DNA of 41,366 nt from Aquisphaera insulae (GCF_011064615.1 NZ_JAALJH010000082.1:1-41366), one strand, 5' to 3'. Shown: positions 9,901 to 16,220, numbered from the stretch's first letter. Notes: a model not told the origin generated them from the sequence alone. Translations and numbers: made by a program.

Positions 9901-10711
9901 GCTCGTCGCCGAGGGGACGCCCGAGGAGGTCTCGAGGAGCGACCGCAGCCAGACCGCGCGGTTCCTCGTCGACCTCCTCGCCGCCGGCCCGTTCGCCGAG
10001 CGGGAGCGATTCGACCCCAAGGCCGCCGCCAAGCAGGCGATGGACGAGGCGAAGGCCCTCCGGGAGTCCGCGAAGGCCCAGGCCGCGGGCGTGGGCGTGA
10101 CGTCGACGGCGAAGGGGGGCAGGGGCGCCGCCGGCAAGAACGGACAGGCCGCCGTGATCTCCGCGGCCGACGCCCTCACCCCGTGGGAGCTCGACGGCCG
10201 GACCTGGCACACGAAGACCCGGACGGCCCGCAACGGCAAGCCCGCGCGGTGGGACGGCGCGATCCTCGAGCAGGTCGTGGACCGGATCGAGGCCCTCGGC
10301 GGCGACAAGCTCGCCCCGACCGACTGGTCCGAGCGGGGCGTCGTCCGGATCGCGGCCGCGCCGCGCGACGGCGAGAAGAAGCGAGGAGTCCTCGTCTTCC
10401 ATTCGACGACGTCCGCCGAGTGGGTGGTGACGCTTCAGTTCTTCGTCCCGCGGAACACCTTCCAGGCGAAGACCCTGGAGTCCTCGCTCCGCCTGCCGCC
10501 GTTCCACGAGTGCTCCCCGCCCGTCCACAGCGACGCCCCGCGTCTGAAGGTGGAGCACGAGGCCTCCTTCCAGGTCGTCACCGTGACCGCCCACACCACG
10601 GATGGCCTCGACACGCCGGCCTTCCAGAAGTTCGTCGAGAAGGCCGTGGCCGCGGCCCTGACGATGTCCGCCGAATCGAAGGGGAAGCTGAAGAAGGCGA
10701 GCGAGATTTGA
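3965..10711 (+). CDS. uvrA: Double-length UvrA (tandem UvrA-UvrA fusion)
   Basis: This is the ATP-driven damage-recognition subunit of nucleotide excision repair, here 2248 residues instead of the usual 940-1000. Two full UvrA units lie in one chain. Unit 1 (about 1-1045) has Walker A motifs at G33-S40 and 731-739, Cys pairs C252/C255 and C276/C279, LSGGEAQRIRL and LDEPSIGLHP, then a CEAC...CPVC zinc module with LSGGEAQRIKL and LDEPTTGLH. Unit 2 starts near 1063 with Walker A motifs near 1091 and 1706 and repeats the same order, with LSGGESQRIRL and LSGGEAQRVKL. Residues from about 2015 form a Lys/Ala linker and a C-terminal domain I do not recognise. Unit 1 has an insertion at about 462-545 built from palindromic DNA repeats. 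The ATG at 3965 is chosen because homology begins at once (IVIRGAREHNL). A single UvrA dimerises, so this chain may act as a covalent pseudo-dimer (inference). Confidence 0.95.
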   Translation: MATSDIVIRGAREHNLRDVSLTLPRGRLICLTGVSGSGKSSLAFDTLYAEGQRRYVESLSSYARQFLGQMPKPEVDRIDGLSPSISIQQKTGGRNPRSTVGTITEINDYLRVLFARVGQGHCPKCDRPVAAQTREQIVARILALPAGTAFSVLAPVVRGQKGEYKDLFTDLAKAGYVRARVNGTVHSLSDQLALDRQIKHNIEVVIDRLKAGPNVRGRLAEAVEQALKLGEGTVIVAVEGQPDLLLSSAYACTHCGLSFDPPSPQLFSFNSPQGMCPACDGLGIRHDFDPDLLVPDPRLSVWDGAISLLGPVKGIGRWRRHLFEGVAANYESDPDGPPKGKMLKGPWKDLDERFRKVWLYGSGDRVIVHHWKSRAKVWSHTEPWQGVATELLARYRKSQGGPTKAQLEPYMRSVTCPECQGNRLNARARAVRVGGKTLVELGGMPISEAARFFDALAEGTTAEAISPRNPSGKGETDPALPLTKGESEGVNVASRVDRKHPPESPLGKGGSDLALRRANGELEGIPEPSGGVVGSPAIPLDAVSRTIAEELLKEIRGRLRFLTNVGLHYLALDRAAPTLSGGEAQRIRLASQVGAGLVGVLYILDEPSIGLHPRDNDRLIATLQGLRDVGNTVIVVEHDEDTMRAADWLVDFGPGPGVKGGEVVAQGTLADLSKSKQSLTGAYLSGKAEIPIPVDRKAPDGRALTIKGARQNNLKNIDIKIPLGLFVGVTGVSGSGKSSLVGDILREALARDLNGAEGTPGAHDAIEGADQLDKVIDIDQSPIGRTPRSNPSTYIKLFDLIRDLYTKLPEARARGYQPGRFSFNVAGGRCEACEGNGSNRLEMDFLADVWVTCPVCEGKRFNRETLNVRFKGKSIADVLDMDVQEALEHFANVPKIATMLKTLHDVGLDYIKLGQPSPTLSGGEAQRIKLARELVKRSTGKTLYILDEPTTGLHFEDVKKLLEVLHGFKRSGNTVVVIEHNLDVIKTADWLIDMGPEGGADGGRVVAEGTPEEVSKVAASHTGAALVRTLHPDHGRHVGHAARPAGKKRGRGASSSSEEGLSAIAVRGARQHNLKGIDVDIPRHAMTVCSGPSGSGKSSLAIDTLYAEGQRRYVESLSSYARQFLAPLQKPKVEHISGLSPAISIEQKTTSKSPRSTVGTVTEIHDYLRILMARLGQPHCPACGIPIGTQTADEIVEKILHMPEGTKVFIMAPVERRDNETFEALWDDLRASGFSRVRVDGKTVELDSPPKLSHRRKHRVEVVIDRAIVRRSTRSRLADSVESALDLGKGVLHVAKVGDEGKESSWHVERFSQHRSCDRCGRSFEELSPHNFSFNSPLGWCPVCEGLGTQHGANPAVLIPDPRRSLREGAVDVWPKLDENPAFGRVISAVADAEGIDLDMPFDDLEGRLRRIILHGAGETWYPVPPDEDAGLPGYSVQYKGLFPAIEEAARVSFVYRWKLQGMVDDVPCAACMGGRLRDDSGAVRFHGHTLDQISRWPLGQALEFFRGLKLGKDESHIAGDLVREIRERLTFLVDVGLDYLSLARGTPTLSGGESQRIRLASQIGSGLTGVLYVLDEPTIGLHPRDNARLLKALRHLRDLGNTLVLVEHDREIIEAADNLVDFGPGSGAFGGEVTAAGPPSKVKAAAKSLTGRYLSGKSAIPIPTNRRPASAKANVPAIVIRGARQHNLKDIDVRFPLGVVTVVTGVSGSGKSSLVEDILWKAAAKQLHRAQLTPGAHELIEGLEQVDKVISVDQTPLGSTPNSTPATYSGVFDLIRELFAKLPEAKVRGYTSRRFSFNMAGGRCETCEGAGQKKIEMHFLPDVWITCDACNGARFTPEVLAVKFHGKTIADVLDMTVDQALELFASVPRIRKILRTLHDVGLGYVPLGQSAPTLSGGEAQRVKLAAELARPDTGKTLYILDEPTTGLHLDDIRKLLDVIHRLADLGNTVVVIEHNLEVIKTADWLLDLGPEAGLKGGELVAEGTPEEVSRSDRSQTARFLVDLLAAGPFAERERFDPKAAAKQAMDEAKALRESAKAQAAGVGVTSTAKGGRGAAGKNGQAAVISAADALTPWELDGRTWHTKTRTARNGKPARWDGAILEQVVDRIEALGGDKLAPTDWSERGVVRIAAAPRDGEKKRGVLVFHSTTSAEWVVTLQFFVPRNTFQAKTLESSLRLPPFHECSPPVHSDAPRLKVEHEASFQVVTVTAHTTDGLDTPAFQKFVEKAVAAALTMSAESKGKLKKASEI
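5369..5513. repeat. Dispersed palindromic repeats inserted in frame in uvrA
   Basis: Three palindromic modules lie inside the uvrA reading frame. The first (5371-5385) is a decayed CCCC-TCTGGCAA-GGGG. The second is perfect, CTCCCCCTT-ACG-AAGGGGGAG (5402-5422). The third is perfect, TCCCCCCTT-GGT-AAGGGGGGA (5474-5494). The flanks AAACCGATCCGGCTCTCC (5387-5404) and GAAGCGATCTGGCTCTCC (near 5492-5509) are near-identical direct copies. The second module with its GGAGGGGGTAAATG flank is an inverted version of the third with its CACCCCCCTGAAT flank. This design resembles the CCCCC-TT-N3-AA-GGGGG intergenic repeats common in cyanobacteria and other bacteria (family knowledge). Confidence 0.85.
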
Positions 10712-10849
10712 TGTAGATAGGTTGATTTTGAGAAGGTGAGCAAAGCCCGTCCTCGGGGAATACGGAGACCGTGGCCATGGACGGATTGGGCACGCAGCCT
10801 GCCCGGCGCGAGCTGGGACGTGAGCCCTCGACCCCGCCCGACGCCCGCC

Positions 10850-12475
10850 TCACTGGTTCATGTTTAACCCGGGCATGGCCTCGCGGAGCTCCCCGATCGC
10901 GCGTTCCGTGATTCGCGTGCTCAACATCAGCGTCTGCAGGCGGGACATCGACTTCAGGCCCTGAAGGCCGGCGTCCGAGACCTGGCTCCTGGACATGTCC
11001 AGCATCGACAGTTCGCGGAGGTCGAGCAGGGCGGCGAGGCCGGCGTCCGTAACTCGATCGGGCAAGGTCAATGATTGCAACTCGGTGAGCCCGCGGAGAT
11101 GGGCGAGCCCCGCATCGGTCACTTCGGTCCCGCGCAGGTTCAGGGATCGGACCTGAGCCAATCCGCCCAGTGTCGCCGCGCCTCGGTCGGTGATCATGGT
11201 TTCGCTCAGGTCGAGCATCCGCAAGCTCGGTAGCATGCCGAGATTGAGCTGTTCCAGGTCGGTGTCCGTGAGGTCCGTCCCCTTCAGGACCAGCCTCAGC
11301 GAGGCCTTACCGCCCGCCATGGGACCCGGGATCTGGGTGACGCTCCCCCCCAGCCTCTTGACCTCCGCAAGGACCTCCGCGGCGGTCGTCGGATGAGGTC
11401 GGGGCGTGAGGTTTGTGGTCGTGATCACCGGGGTCGTCGGGCGCGCCGAAGCGTCCCAGAGCCTCGCCGTGTTGTCCCAGCTCCCGGAGGCGATCGTCCG
11501 TCCGTCGGGGGAGAAGGCCAGGCATTTCACCGCGTTCGTGTGTCCGCGGAAGGTCGCGAGCAACTCGCCCTTGGTCGCGCTCCAGAGCTTGACCGTCTTG
11601 TCGAGGCTGCCGGTCGCCACCCATTTCCCATCCGGCGAGAAGGCGACGCCGTGGACCGTCCTGCGATGGCCGCGAAAGGGGGGACGTTCCCGGCCGGTCG
11701 CGACGTCCCAGAGCCGGAGCTCCGGCGTCGCCGTCGCGGCCGCGATGGTATCGCCGTCGGGGCTGAACGAGAGCGCCCAGATGATCCCGAAGAGCCCGGC
11801 AATCCGCCTGGCGAGGGTCGGATGCCGTTCATCGGACACGTCCCAGATGGTGAGAGTCACGCCGTTACCGGACCTCAGGGATGTCTCGTCGAGGGAGTAG
11901 CTGCTCTGCGCGTCCATCGTCGCGACGGCCAGCGCTTTCCCCGCCGGGGAGAATGCCAGGGCGGTGGCGACGTCGTCGTCCGGGAGGCCGGGAAGCGGGG
12001 CGAGGAGAGAGCCGTCGGACAGGCTCAGGAGCACGGCCGAGCCGTCGCCCTCGGTCCCCACGGCCAGCGTCTTCCCGTCCGGACCGATCGCCACGCCGAG
12101 CGTCTTTCCGGCCTCGAGCCTCCTGGCCATGGTCCTTCCCGGCACGTCCCAGAGCCGGACGCCGTCGAGCGCGCCGGAGGCGATGGTCCGGCCGTCGGGG
12201 GAGAACGAGAGGCTCTCGATCCACCCCTCATGGCCCGGAAGGTCCGCGAGCTTCCGGCCCGAAGCGACGTCCCAGAGGCGCACGACCTCGTCATAGCCGC
12301 CGGTGGCCAGGATCGAGCCGTCCGGCGAGAACACCACGCTGCGGACGGTGTCGGACGAGGCCGGCAGGACGTACCGTTCGCCCGTCTCGTCGCCCGCGAA
12401 TGAAACCTCCGCCACCATCACGGCGAGGACGAATGAGGCGACCGATACTCCCCCGAAACGCGAGAACGTCAGCAT
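10850..12475 (-). CDS. Secreted WD40 beta-propeller with C-terminal leucine-rich repeats
   Basis: The 541-residue product begins with a signal peptide (about residues 1-27, hydrophobic VASFVLAVMVAEVSFA). Seven WD40 blades follow (about 37-350), most with the pattern V-x-FSPDG-x-xIA-x-G-x-D-x-x-xRLWD. Blade 3 is weaker (ends LLSLSDG instead of LWD) and blade 4 contains a longer loop. After a Pro/Thr-rich linker, residues about 375-541 form leucine-rich repeats of the bacterial type, with recurring LRxLDLSxTxITDxGxAxL and VTDAGLAxL units. Both modules bind proteins, so an exported scaffold is likely (inference). No enzymatic motif is present. The ATG at 12475 has AGGAG about nine bases upstream. 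The gene converges on uvrA with a 138-bp gap lacking a clear terminator. Confidence 0.85.
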   Translation of the reverse strand: MLTFSRFGGVSVASFVLAVMVAEVSFAGDETGERYVLPASSDTVRSVVFSPDGSILATGGYDEVVRLWDVASGRKLADLPGHEGWIESLSFSPDGRTIASGALDGVRLWDVPGRTMARRLEAGKTLGVAIGPDGKTLAVGTEGDGSAVLLSLSDGSLLAPLPGLPDDDVATALAFSPAGKALAVATMDAQSSYSLDETSLRSGNGVTLTIWDVSDERHPTLARRIAGLFGIIWALSFSPDGDTIAAATATPELRLWDVATGRERPPFRGHRRTVHGVAFSPDGKWVATGSLDKTVKLWSATKGELLATFRGHTNAVKCLAFSPDGRTIASGSWDNTARLWDASARPTTPVITTTNLTPRPHPTTAAEVLAEVKRLGGSVTQIPGPMAGGKASLRLVLKGTDLTDTDLEQLNLGMLPSLRMLDLSETMITDRGAATLGGLAQVRSLNLRGTEVTDAGLAHLRGLTELQSLTLPDRVTDAGLAALLDLRELSMLDMSRSQVSDAGLQGLKSMSRLQTLMLSTRITERAIGELREAMPGLNMNQ

Positions 12476-13003
12476 GTGTTACGCTCCTCCCCTGCGAACG
12501 CCTTCATCGAGCTTGCGACGGGAGCCGCGACGCGACCGAACGGAGGTCCGGCGGCCCTCCTGGCCATCGCGAGGATCGTCGGCGAGAAGGGCGAGAGGAA
12601 CGCGATGCACCTCGGTGCCTCGGAGGGACCCCATCGATCGAGCCGGGGACCGGTCGCCGGGTCTCCATGGACCCGAAGAATCGCCACGCGACGAAGGGGG
12701 AGGCCCGGCCGACGACGGATACCATCATGTCCAGGATGGTGGCGGCCCGCCGCGGAGGCTCGGTCATGTGCTCCCCGGCCCGGTCGCGACCAAGGTCAGA
12801 CAGGAGTCGGATGGGCCGACGATAATCGCGCGGCGTGGAGGAGTCAAGCGGGCGACCGGCCGGAGGCGTGAGGATGCGCCCCGCCGAGGATGAGGGAATC
12901 GGTGAACGCGATGAGGGCCTGGTGTGATTCGGCCGGCCCGACCTCGGTCCAGCTCGCCGGTCGGGGGATCGCTTTGCAGGTCCCCCGGCCGGGGCTGCCG
13001 ACA
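12476..13003. other. Intergenic region with one doubtful ORF and a hairpin
   Basis: This stretch lies between the nitroreductase stop and the WD40-LRR start, both minus strand. A minus-strand ORF (12504-12767, 87 aa, starting MTEPPRRAATILDMM) has GGGGAG three bases before its ATG. Its C-terminal half is Arg/Ser/Pro-rich, so I do not call it a gene. A stable hairpin lies at 12957-12992. The promoter of the WD40-LRR gene should be here but is not evident. Confidence 0.45.
12957..12992 (-). terminator. Terminator-like hairpin after nitroreductase gene
   Basis: CCGGTCGGGGGA (12957-12968) pairs with TCCCCCGGCCGG (12981-12992) over 12 positions with one G-T wobble and a 12-nt loop. It begins about 12 bases past the stop of the minus-strand nitroreductase gene. 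There is no T-run, so the call rests on position and stem strength. Confidence 0.45.
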
Positions 13004-13609
13004 TCAGAGGACCCGGCATGCCTCCTCGAAGGTCAGCCGCGGTGCCCGCGGCGGCAGCTTGGTGTGGTCGCCGTAGCCGAGGTTGCAGAGGAAGTTGACC
13101 TTCCACTTGCCGTCGGGGAAGAACTCGGCGTTGACCTTCGCCCCGTCGAAGCCGGCCATCGGGCCGCAGTCCAGGCCGAGCGCCCGGGCGGCGAGCATCA
13201 GGTAGGCGCCCTGCAGGGTGCTGCTCTGGGCGGCGGTGTGGGCGATCATGGCGTCGTTGCCCACGAACCAGCTCTTCGCGTCGACGAACGGGAAAAGCTT
13301 CGGGAGCTGCTCGTAGAACTCCATGTCCTGGGCGACGATCACCGTCACCGGGGCCGCTTTCGTCTTGTCCACGTTCCCGGGCATGAGCGCGGGGATCAGC
13401 CGCTCCTTCGCCTCCGGGGTCGTCACGAAGACGAACCGGGCGGGGGATGCATTGGCGCTCGTCGGGCCCAGGCGGGCCAGGTCGTACACCTCGCGCAGCA
13501 GCGACTCCGGCACCGGCTTGGGCAGCCACGCCCCATGCGTGCGGGCCTCGCGGAAGAGGACGTCGAGCGCCGCCCCGTCGACTCGCCCTCGATCGTTCGT
13601 CTCCGACAT
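13004..13609 (-). CDS. Nitroreductase-family FMN enzyme, RutE/HadB-like
   Basis: The 201-residue protein matches the RutE (malonic semialdehyde reductase) branch of the nitroreductase fold. Landmarks in order are LFREARTHGAWLPKPV (about 16-31), LARLGPTSANASPARFVF (FMN-binding), the helix with STLQGAYLMLAARALGLDCGPMAGFD (about 140-165), and FLCNLGYGD near the end. It should be a cytosolic NAD(P)H-dependent FMN reductase. No other rut genes are nearby, so uracil degradation is not implied. The ATG at 13609 is chosen because AAGGAG lies about nine bases upstream and the family N-terminus starts here. It lies 72 bp downstream of a marR gene on the same strand, with a perfect palindrome between them (13644-13663). 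MarR control by an electrophile or aromatic inducer is a reasonable inference. Confidence 0.85.
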   Translation of the reverse strand: MSETNDRGRVDGAALDVLFREARTHGAWLPKPVPESLLREVYDLARLGPTSANASPARFVFVTTPEAKERLIPALMPGNVDKTKAAPVTVIVAQDMEFYEQLPKLFPFVDAKSWFVGNDAMIAHTAAQSSTLQGAYLMLAARALGLDCGPMAGFDGAKVNAEFFPDGKWKVNFLCNLGYGDHTKLPPRAPRLTFEEACRVL

Positions 13610-13643
13610 GGCGATCATCTCCTTCGAGAAAGTTCGTCTCGTG

Positions 13644-13663
13644 ACGGTCAATGCATTGACCGT
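13644..13663. promoter_or_regulatory. Perfect 20-bp palindrome, predicted MarR operator
   Basis: ACGGTCAATGCATTGACCGT is perfectly self-complementary. It lies in the 72-bp gap between marR and the nitroreductase, about 35 bases before the nitroreductase ATG. Its core GTCAA-N4-TTGAC recurs with the same spacing in the imperfect palindrome at 14171-14184 at the marR promoter, as expected for two operators of one MarR dimer. Confidence 0.75.
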
Positions 13664-13681
13664 AAGACCACGGGACACGGT

Positions 13682-14167
13682 CTATTCATCCCTCGGGCAA
13701 GCGGCGATGAGCCGCCCGAGCAACGCGTGCAGTTGCCGGAGTTCGGCCTCGGAGAGGTGGCCGAAGATCTCCCGGATCAGTTCGTCCTGGCCGGGCCGGA
13801 CCTTGCCCGCGAGCTTGCGCCCGGCGGGGGTCACGTGGATCCGGTTGACGCGACGGTCCTCCGGATCCGGCCGGCGCTCGACCAGGCCGGCGGCGCCGGC
13901 GCGGTCGATCAACCCCACGATGTTGGCCTTGGTCACCAGGAGCCGCTCCGCCAGGTCCTGCTGCGTGACCCCGTCGCCGTGGCAGAGGGTCAGCAGCATG
14001 TCGAACTGGGCGAGCGTGATCCCGTGCTCCGCCAGCCGCGATGCCATCCGTCGCTCCAGCCGCCCCTGGAAATCCAGCAGGGCCACCGCGACCTTCACCT
14101 CCCACGGGCGAGGGTCGTCGTTCAGGATGGGCAACGAGGACTGGGGCGGCCTGCGTGACTGGCTCAT
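13682..14167 (-). CDS. MarR-family transcriptional regulator
   Basis: A 161-residue winged-helix regulator. The N-terminal dimerisation helix contains WEVKVAVALLDFQGRLERRM. The helix-turn-helix is in VTQQDLAERLLVTKANIVGLIDRAGAAGLVERRPDPEDRRVNRIHVTPAGRKL, with the wing at the DPEDRR turn, a MarR hallmark. A C-terminal dimerisation helix follows (LSEAELRQLHALLGRLI). It probably represses itself and the nitroreductase gene 72 bp downstream, because both have a GTCAA-N4-TTRAC palindrome in front. No Shine-Dalgarno precedes the ATG at 14167, and a good promoter (-10 only nine bases upstream) suggests a leaderless or nearly leaderless mRNA. The inducing ligand cannot be read from the sequence. Confidence 0.85.
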   Translation of the reverse strand: MSQSRRPPQSSLPILNDDPRPWEVKVAVALLDFQGRLERRMASRLAEHGITLAQFDMLLTLCHGDGVTQQDLAERLLVTKANIVGLIDRAGAAGLVERRPDPEDRRVNRIHVTPAGRKLAGKVRPGQDELIREIFGHLSEAELRQLHALLGRLIAACPRDE

Positions 14168-14170
14168 TTC

Positions 14171-14204
14171 GTCAACATGTTAACCAGTTCGGGCCGGAGG
14201 TCAA
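14171..14204 (-). promoter_or_regulatory. marR promoter overlapping an operator-like palindrome
   Basis: On the minus strand, a -35 box TTGACC (14204-14199) and a -10 box TAACAT (14182-14177) are spaced by 16 bases. The imperfect palindrome GTCAACATGTTAAC (14171-14184) covers the -10 box. The marR ATG lies nine bases past the -10, so the transcript would have almost no leader. The -35 box overlaps the stop codon of the upstream SGNH hydrolase gene (14201-14203). Confidence 0.65.
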
Positions 14205-15580
14205 GGGGAGCCGGGCGGCTGGTTGATGGAATCCTTCCAGACCTGGTGGATGTGGCGGGCGATCGTGGCGTAGCCGGCGGGGTTGGGGTGGGTGTCGTAG
14301 GGCCAGTACTGGGGGCCTTCGGAAGCCTCGGCGGCCTCGAGGGCCGCGGTGGCGTCGGCCAGGGGGATGTCCAGGGCGCGGCAGACCTCGGCCAGATGGC
14401 GGGGCTGGCTGCGGTATTTCGGGTCGACGGGGAGGGCCTCGGCGGTCGCGGGGTCCATGCCCAGGGCGACGAGCGCGGGGGCGTATCGCGGGTGGACGAC
14501 GCCGAGGAAGGGCGTGTAGGCGACCATCAGCCGCGCCCCGGAGGATCGGCAGGCCGCGCGCATCGCCTCCAGGAAGGGCCGGGGCGAGCCCCCCTTCGCG
14601 GCGAAGTCGTGCGAGAGCAGGCCGGGCATCTCGGCGGACTGGAAGATGAGCCAGGGGTTGAGGCGGCCGGCCCGCATGTCGTCGTACAGGTCCTCGCGCA
14701 GCCCGGGGGGCCGGGGCCGGCCGTCGGACCAGGGATTCGTCGAGTCCGGGACGGGGGCGAAGAAGTCGATCGGCGGGTGGAACCAGCGACGATGGATCGG
14801 CCGGTCGTGGATCACGCGGTCGAGCAGCACCGCGAGCCGAGGGGAGCGCGAGTCGGGCCGCTCGAGGCCGATCCGGCGCGGCGGCGACTCAAGGCCCCTG
14901 ACGTCGGTGCTCGGCATGTCGTTGGCATAGAGCGCGACCACGACGTCGGTCGGCCTCAGCAGCGGGACGCCCTCGCGGAGGATCGACCAGAGGTGAGGGA
15001 GGCTGGCGGCGATCACCCCCAGGTTGATCACCTCGGCGTCGGTCCCCTCGCGAGCCAGGATCCGCGACCAGGCCGCGGGGATCGTCTCCGTGTTGCCGGC
15101 CCCCTCGCCCTCGATCACCGAGTCCCCGATCACGAGGATCCGCCGCCGCCCCGGGGCCGGCTCGATCGCGAAGTCCGGGCCGCGGAATCCGCGGAGGTTC
15201 AGGGAATGGATCGTCACGAATCCATCCGGCCGGCTCGCGATCCTCAACCGGTCGTAGACGAGCCCCCGGTCCAGGGCCTTGCCCAGGCTCGGGTGGGTCT
15301 GGGCCATCTGCTGGTAGTGGATCCGATTGAACCTCGGCGCGTCCGGGATCGGGAAGATCGCGCGGAAGAGGACCTCCTGGCCGATGAGGAGGAGCAGGAG
15401 CGTGAGGACGCGGAAGAGCCATCGCCGCCTTCGACCCGACCGGGGCCGCGCCGCCTCGGCCTCGACGGCCGGCGAGCTCGGATCGGAATCGGGGGGCTGC
15501 GAGTCGGCCTCGGACGGGGTGTCGGTGATCATGACCGGCCCGGGATCGTGGGTTCTCGTCTCCTGGCTCACCTCGATCAT
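14201..15580 (-). CDS. Membrane-anchored SGNH/GDSL-type hydrolase
   Basis: The product of about 459 residues has a short acidic Pro/Ser-rich N-terminus, a basic patch (RRRR) and one membrane helix (about 54-73, LFRVLTLLLLLIGQEVLF). An SGNH hydrolase domain follows outside the membrane. Block I is ILVIGDSVIEGEG with the nucleophile serine near residue 154. The block V D-x-x-H motif is YDTHPNPAGY near the C-terminus. A block III-like YANDMPS (Asn) is also visible. This fold covers esterases and O-acetylated glycan deacetylases, and I cannot name the substrate. The start is uncertain: the ATG at 15580 is used, ATG 15532 is possible, and neither has a good ribosome binding site. It lies just upstream of marR on the same strand but appears to be a separate transcription unit. 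Confidence 0.8.
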   Translation of the reverse strand: MIEVSQETRTHDPGPVMITDTPSEADSQPPDSDPSSPAVEAEAARPRSGRRRRWLFRVLTLLLLLIGQEVLFRAIFPIPDAPRFNRIHYQQMAQTHPSLGKALDRGLVYDRLRIASRPDGFVTIHSLNLRGFRGPDFAIEPAPGRRRILVIGDSVIEGEGAGNTETIPAAWSRILAREGTDAEVINLGVIAASLPHLWSILREGVPLLRPTDVVVALYANDMPSTDVRGLESPPRRIGLERPDSRSPRLAVLLDRVIHDRPIHRRWFHPPIDFFAPVPDSTNPWSDGRPRPPGLREDLYDDMRAGRLNPWLIFQSAEMPGLLSHDFAAKGGSPRPFLEAMRAACRSSGARLMVAYTPFLGVVHPRYAPALVALGMDPATAEALPVDPKYRSQPRHLAEVCRALDIPLADATAALEAAEASEGPQYWPYDTHPNPAGYATIARHIHQVWKDSINQPPGSP

Positions 15581-15647
15581 CCGCGGATCGGCGTCGGCGA
15601 GCAAGGATCGCCGCCGGTCGAATCATCGGGCTCGCACCCGGTCGCGT

Positions 15648-15656
15648 TGCTATAGT
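15648..15656 (+). promoter_or_regulatory. Possible extended -10 promoter for marR-AKR operon
   Basis: TGCTATAGT fits the extended -10 pattern TG-n-TATAAT with one mismatch. No clear -35 box lies 16-18 bases upstream. Transcription from here would place the TTCAA-N3-TTGAA element (15697-15709) inside the leader, 30 bases before the marR ATG. Confidence 0.4.
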
Positions 15657-15696
15657 GACATGCCGCGGGCCGTCGCCGACGGGCCGCCGATCTAAT

Positions 15697-15709
15697 TCAA
15701 TTGTTGAAC
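15697..15709. promoter_or_regulatory. TTCAA-N3-TTGAA inverted repeat, possible operator
   Basis: TTCAATTGTTGAA has perfect 5-bp arms around a 3-base centre, about 30 bp upstream of the plus-strand marR ATG at 15740. MarR regulators often bind such A/T-rich inverted repeats before their own gene. Its half-site differs in spacing from the GTCAA-N4-TTGAC sites at the other marR. Confidence 0.45.
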
Positions 15710-15739
15710 TATTTGACTTCGGAAGTCGGCGGGACTACC

Positions 15740-16183
15740 ATGTCGTCGAGCGGGAGGAAGGGCGGGCGGGGTATCTCGATCACCCCGGCGAATTACTGGA
15801 GGCTGATGCAGTCGGTCCTGGACGATTCGGAGCCGGCGCTGCAGGCCCTGGGGCTCTCCCCCAAGGGGTACTTCCTGCTGGAGACGGTTGCGGATCATCC
15901 TTTTCCCGCCGAGCTCGCCCGGCGGATGCACGTGCCGCCGCCCACGGTGACGTACCTGGTCAAGCAACTGGAGTCCAGGGGGTTGCTGGAGAGGCGGCCG
16001 GAGGCCGGCGACCTGCGGAAGTTCCGCCTGGTCCTGACCCCGGCCGGCGGCGAGGCCCTGAGGAGCGGGGGGGCCGCGCTCTCCGCGGCCTTCAACGAGC
16101 GCCTTCGCCGCCTCTCCCGCGACGAGCTGGCCGTGTTCGAGTCGCTCGTGGCGCGGCTGGCGGCCCGCGACGAGGGGGCGTGA
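15740..16183 (+). CDS. MarR-family transcriptional regulator
   Basis: A 147-residue regulator. Helical N-terminus (ITPANYWRLMQSVLDDSEPALQALGLSPKGYFLLETV), then the winged helix (FPAELARRMHVPPPTVTYLVKQLESRGLLERRPEAGDLRKFRLVLTPAGGEAL) with the wing at AGDLRKF, and a C-terminal dimer helix (LSRDELAVFESLVARLAARD). The ATG at 15740 is preferred to a TTG at 15701, because the TTG frame runs through the operator-like repeat and adds no conserved residues. No strong Shine-Dalgarno is seen. An aldo/keto reductase gene follows after 37 bp on the same strand, so the two likely form an operon with the regulator as autorepressor (inference). Confidence 0.85.
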   Translation: MSSSGRKGGRGISITPANYWRLMQSVLDDSEPALQALGLSPKGYFLLETVADHPFPAELARRMHVPPPTVTYLVKQLESRGLLERRPEAGDLRKFRLVLTPAGGEALRSGGAALSAAFNERLRRLSRDELAVFESLVARLAARDEGA

Positions 16184-16220
16184 CGCGACTCACGTCCCAT
16201 CCATGCCATGGAGAACGACG

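Noticed and set aside
3878..10594. Very long open frame antisense to uvrA (over 2200 codons)
   Set aside because: In GC-rich genes a shadow frame often stays open. Its translation is dominated by Arg, Leu, Glu, Val and Pro without any motif, while the sense strand has clear UvrA homology throughout.
12504..12767. Small minus-strand ORF starting MTEPPRRAATILDMM with a GGGGAG before it
   Set aside because: Ribosome binding site spacing is only three bases, the C-terminal half is Arg/Ser-rich low complexity, and no family is recognised. Kept as a remark only.
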